This document shows positions 41,463 through 44,161 of a stretch of DNA of 44,161 nt, piece by piece. Under the pieces are notes generated by a model. That model saw only the letters and a list, made by a program, of their open reading frames with translations. It was not told where the DNA came from and did no database searches. This DNA is from Nonomuraea candida (GTDB taxonomy: Bacteria > Actinomycetota > Actinomycetes > Streptosporangiales > Streptosporangiaceae). Both the position numbers and the translations under genes were made by a program. How positions within the stretch are numbered: the first letter of the stretch is position 1; the number at the start of each line of letters is the position of its first letter. Where the stretch lies: positions 1-44,161 of the forward strand of contig NZ_JOAG01000068.1 in assembly GCF_000725485.1 (NCBI RefSeq), given 5' to 3'.

Positions 41463-43160
41463 ATGTCCGAGCTTAATGCCGATGATCCCCGGCGGCTGGG
41501 GGCGTACCGGCTGACACGCAGGCTCGGCCAGGGCGGCCAAGGCGTCGTCTACCTGGGCGAATCTCCGCAGGGCGCGCCGGTCGCCGTCAAGCTGCTGCAC
41601 GCCAGCCTCTCCGGCGACCCCAACGCGCGACGGCGCTTCCTGGGCGAGGTCGAGGCGGTGCGCAAGGTGGCCGCCTTCTGCACCGCGCAACTCCTGGACG
41701 CCGACCTCGAAGGGGACCGGCCCTACCTGGTCAGCGAGTACGTCGAAGGCCCCTCTCTGCGCGAGCTCGTGGTCAACGAGGGGCCCCGCCAGGGAGGCTC
41801 GCTCGAACGCCTCGCCATCGGCACCGCCACGGCTCTCGGCGCCATCCACCGCGCCGGGGTCGTGCACCGCGACTTCAAGCCCGGCAACGTGCTGCTCGGC
41901 ATCGACGGGCCCCGCGTCATCGACTTCGGCGTCTCCCGGCTCGTCGACACCGCCGTCACCACCACCCACCTGCCCATGGGCACCCCCGCCTACATGGCGC
42001 CCGAGCGGATGAAGGGCGAGAGCGCCGGGCCGCCCGCCGACATGTGGGCGTGGGCGCTGACGGTGGCGTACACGGCGACGGGGCGCACGGCGTACACGGC
42101 CGACACGCACCAGGAGGTGCTCGCCCGCGTCCTGTACGGCAAGCCCGACCTGGGCCCGCTGGACGGGCGGCTGCGCGAGATCGTCGAGGCGTGCCTGGCG
42201 CAGGAGCCGGGGGAGCGGCCGGACGCCGAGGAGGTGCTGCGGCGGCTCCTCGGCCAGCAGGCCGTGGGGGCGGACGTGCTGTCCACGGGCGCGATGGCCG
42301 CCATCGGGCCCGACACCGGCGACGCCGGCGGCGGCTCCCGCCGGGGGGCCGAGCGCAGGGAGTCCGGGGCGCTCGCGGCCGTCGTCGGGCTGGGGGCCAC
42401 CGAGGCCGAGCCCGGAGTGATCACCGATCCCGACCCCACGACCAGCTTCCCGGCCATCACGGCGCCGCTGATGGCGGCCCGCGACGCCTCCGCCCGCGAC
42501 GCCTCCGCCCGCGACGCCTCCGCGCGTGACTCAGCCGCTCCGGACGCAGCCGCCCCGGACGCAGCCGCCGCCCAGGATGCCTCCGCTGTCGGGGTCGCCT
42601 CCCGTGCCCCCGACACCGCCAAGTCGCATACTGCCGACACCGTCGACACCACGAGGAGCGCCGGCACGACCTTGCAGGCTCTCGCCACCGGCACGCCGTC
42701 CGGGACCTCGCCGGCCCCCGTCGCCGGCACGCCGGTCCAGACCGCCGGGCCGGTGTGGCGGCGGGTGCGTCCCTGGCAGGTCGTCGTGGCGGTGGTCGGG
42801 CTGGTCGCGGCCGTGGCCGGATTCGTGTTCTGGCTGCGCGGCGCGCAGGGCCCGGGCCTGGAGGGCAGTTGGTCGGGCTCGGCCGAGCACAAGAGCGCCG
42901 GCCGCGTCTTCCCGGTCGTGCTGCACCTGAACGGCGACGGCGGGATGATGCGCTGGGGCGCCGACCTGCACTGCGCGGGACGGCTCTCCCGGGACGGCAA
43001 CGGCATGGTCTTCACCCTCGACCGCGTCGGGGGCGAGGAGTGCTACCCGGGGACGCTGCGCATGTTCCCCACCTCGGACGTGAACCAGATGGACATCAAG
43101 GTCACACGCAAGGGTAAGGACGAAGTGACGTATTCGGGCAAGGTCGCCCGTACATCCTGA
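41463..43160 (+). CDS. membrane Ser/Thr protein kinase (PknB-like catalytic domain)
   Basis: 565 residues. The kinase domain (about 14-265) is complete: LGQGGQGVVY loop, ATP Lys43, HRDFKPGNVLL with catalytic Asp137, DFG with Asp154, and GTPAYMAPERM. A long disordered linker (about 270-435) is rich in Ala, Asp and Thr and contains RDASA repeats. A single membrane helix (VVVAVVGLVAAVAGFVFWL, about 438-457) is followed by a ~105-residue outer domain (LEGSWSGSAEHKS) with two Cys that may form a disulfide. The outer domain is not a PASTA domain. It may sense an extracellular signal. A paralogous kinase gene follows 107 bp downstream. Confidence 0.93.
   Translation: MSELNADDPRRLGAYRLTRRLGQGGQGVVYLGESPQGAPVAVKLLHASLSGDPNARRRFLGEVEAVRKVAAFCTAQLLDADLEGDRPYLVSEYVEGPSLRELVVNEGPRQGGSLERLAIGTATALGAIHRAGVVHRDFKPGNVLLGIDGPRVIDFGVSRLVDTAVTTTHLPMGTPAYMAPERMKGESAGPPADMWAWALTVAYTATGRTAYTADTHQEVLARVLYGKPDLGPLDGRLREIVEACLAQEPGERPDAEEVLRRLLGQQAVGADVLSTGAMAAIGPDTGDAGGGSRRGAERRESGALAAVVGLGATEAEPGVITDPDPTTSFPAITAPLMAARDASARDASARDASARDSAAPDAAAPDAAAAQDASAVGVASRAPDTAKSHTADTVDTTRSAGTTLQALATGTPSGTSPAPVAGTPVQTAGPVWRRVRPWQVVVAVVGLVAAVAGFVFWLRGAQGPGLEGSWSGSAEHKSAGRVFPVVLHLNGDGGMMRWGADLHCAGRLSRDGNGMVFTLDRVGGEECYPGTLRMFPTSDVNQMDIKVTRKGKDEVTYSGKVARTS
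42477..42521 (+). repeat. three 15-bp in-frame repeats in the kinase linker
   Basis: GCCCGCGACGCCTCC occurs three times in a row and encodes ARDAS units; further diverged units (APDAA) follow to about 42570. Confidence 0.85.
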
Positions 43161-43201
43161 CCTGCTGTGTCACGGTCCGGATGCGATTGCCCTGAGCGCC
43201 G

Positions 43202-43230
43202 TTGACTGTTCGCGGGCGGTTGCCTTCAGT
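43202..43230 (+). promoter_or_regulatory. possible promoter of the second kinase gene
   Basis: TTGACT (43202-43207), 17 bases, then TTCAGT (43225-43230). The -35 is good, the -10 poor. GGGGAGG further downstream serves as ribosome-binding site for the GTG at 43268. Confidence 0.3.
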
Positions 43231-43267
43231 AGAGAGCAGCAAGGGTGGCGGCGAGGGGAGGCGCCCC

Positions 43268-44161
<894 letters not shown>

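Overview
The window looks like chromosomal DNA from a high-GC filamentous actinomycete, most likely Streptosporangiaceae (Nonomuraea-like). The evidence is very high GC with G/C-ending codons, frequent GTG starts, and actinobacterial families: PucR regulators, an NB-ARC/TPR giant, a PAS-GAF-SpoIIE phosphatase, F420/flavin luciferase-like oxidoreductases, secreted TAP-like hydrolases and Ser/Thr kinases. Genus is an inference from gene content. No transposase, integrase, tRNA gene, CRISPR array or phage gene was seen.

Layout. (1) 1-114: the 3' end of a 5S rRNA and its terminator. (2) 344-4519: a membrane-anchored STAND (NB-ARC) ATPase with about 15 near-identical 42-residue TPR units, convergent with a secreted phosphodiester glycosidase (4653-6122). 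(3) 6237-7342: trpS behind a Trp-codon leader peptide and mutually exclusive RNA hairpins, i.e. a ribosome-mediated attenuator. (4) 7374-23333: a catabolic region. It holds cupin + PucR, an acyl-CoA synthetase + TetR divergent from a DHA2-type MFS exporter, a class III aminotransferase coupled to CoA-acylating methylmalonate-semialdehyde dehydrogenase, a polyamine-type solute-binding protein, gabT divergent from a second PucR, and TetR divergent from an aldehyde dehydrogenase. Together these suggest use of GABA, beta-alanine, polyamine or pyrimidine-derived amines. (5) 23382-24467: a secreted V8-like serine protease. (6) 24565-31753: dxr-ispG of the MEP isoprenoid pathway, without the site-2 protease gene that usually separates them in actinobacteria, then a DsbA/FrnE-like protein behind a SoxR-like box, an LLM oxidoreductase, a TAP-like hydrolase and a DUF4081-type GNAT. 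(7) 31870-34026: a strongly promoted, operator-flanked operon with two SDR proteins (the first lacking the catalytic Tyr and Ser) joined by a 55-codon PAAL-repeat ORF. (8) 34004-38057: SpoIIE-type phosphatase, a HipA-like kinase + DUF3037 pair, and an ArsR-type regulator. (9) 38394-41413: three luciferase-like oxidoreductases. (10) 41463 to the end: two tandem Ser/Thr protein kinases, the second cut by the window edge.

Themes. At least eight starts have a TANNNT -10 element 6-7 nt upstream and no useful Shine-Dalgarno, so leaderless transcripts look common here. Several of these promoters overlap palindromes that probably serve as operators for the adjacent TetR and PucR regulators. The most noteworthy observations are the trpS attenuator, the shared TGCGAGT half-sites upstream of the MFS pump and the SDR operon, the degenerate SDR plus PAAL ORF, the HipA/DUF3037 module, the homogenised TPR array, the absent M50 protease and the SoxR-like 19-bp-spacer promoter. 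No single locus is clearly a wholly new system. The HipA/DUF3037 pair and the SDR-PAAL-SDR operon are the best candidates for undescribed biology.
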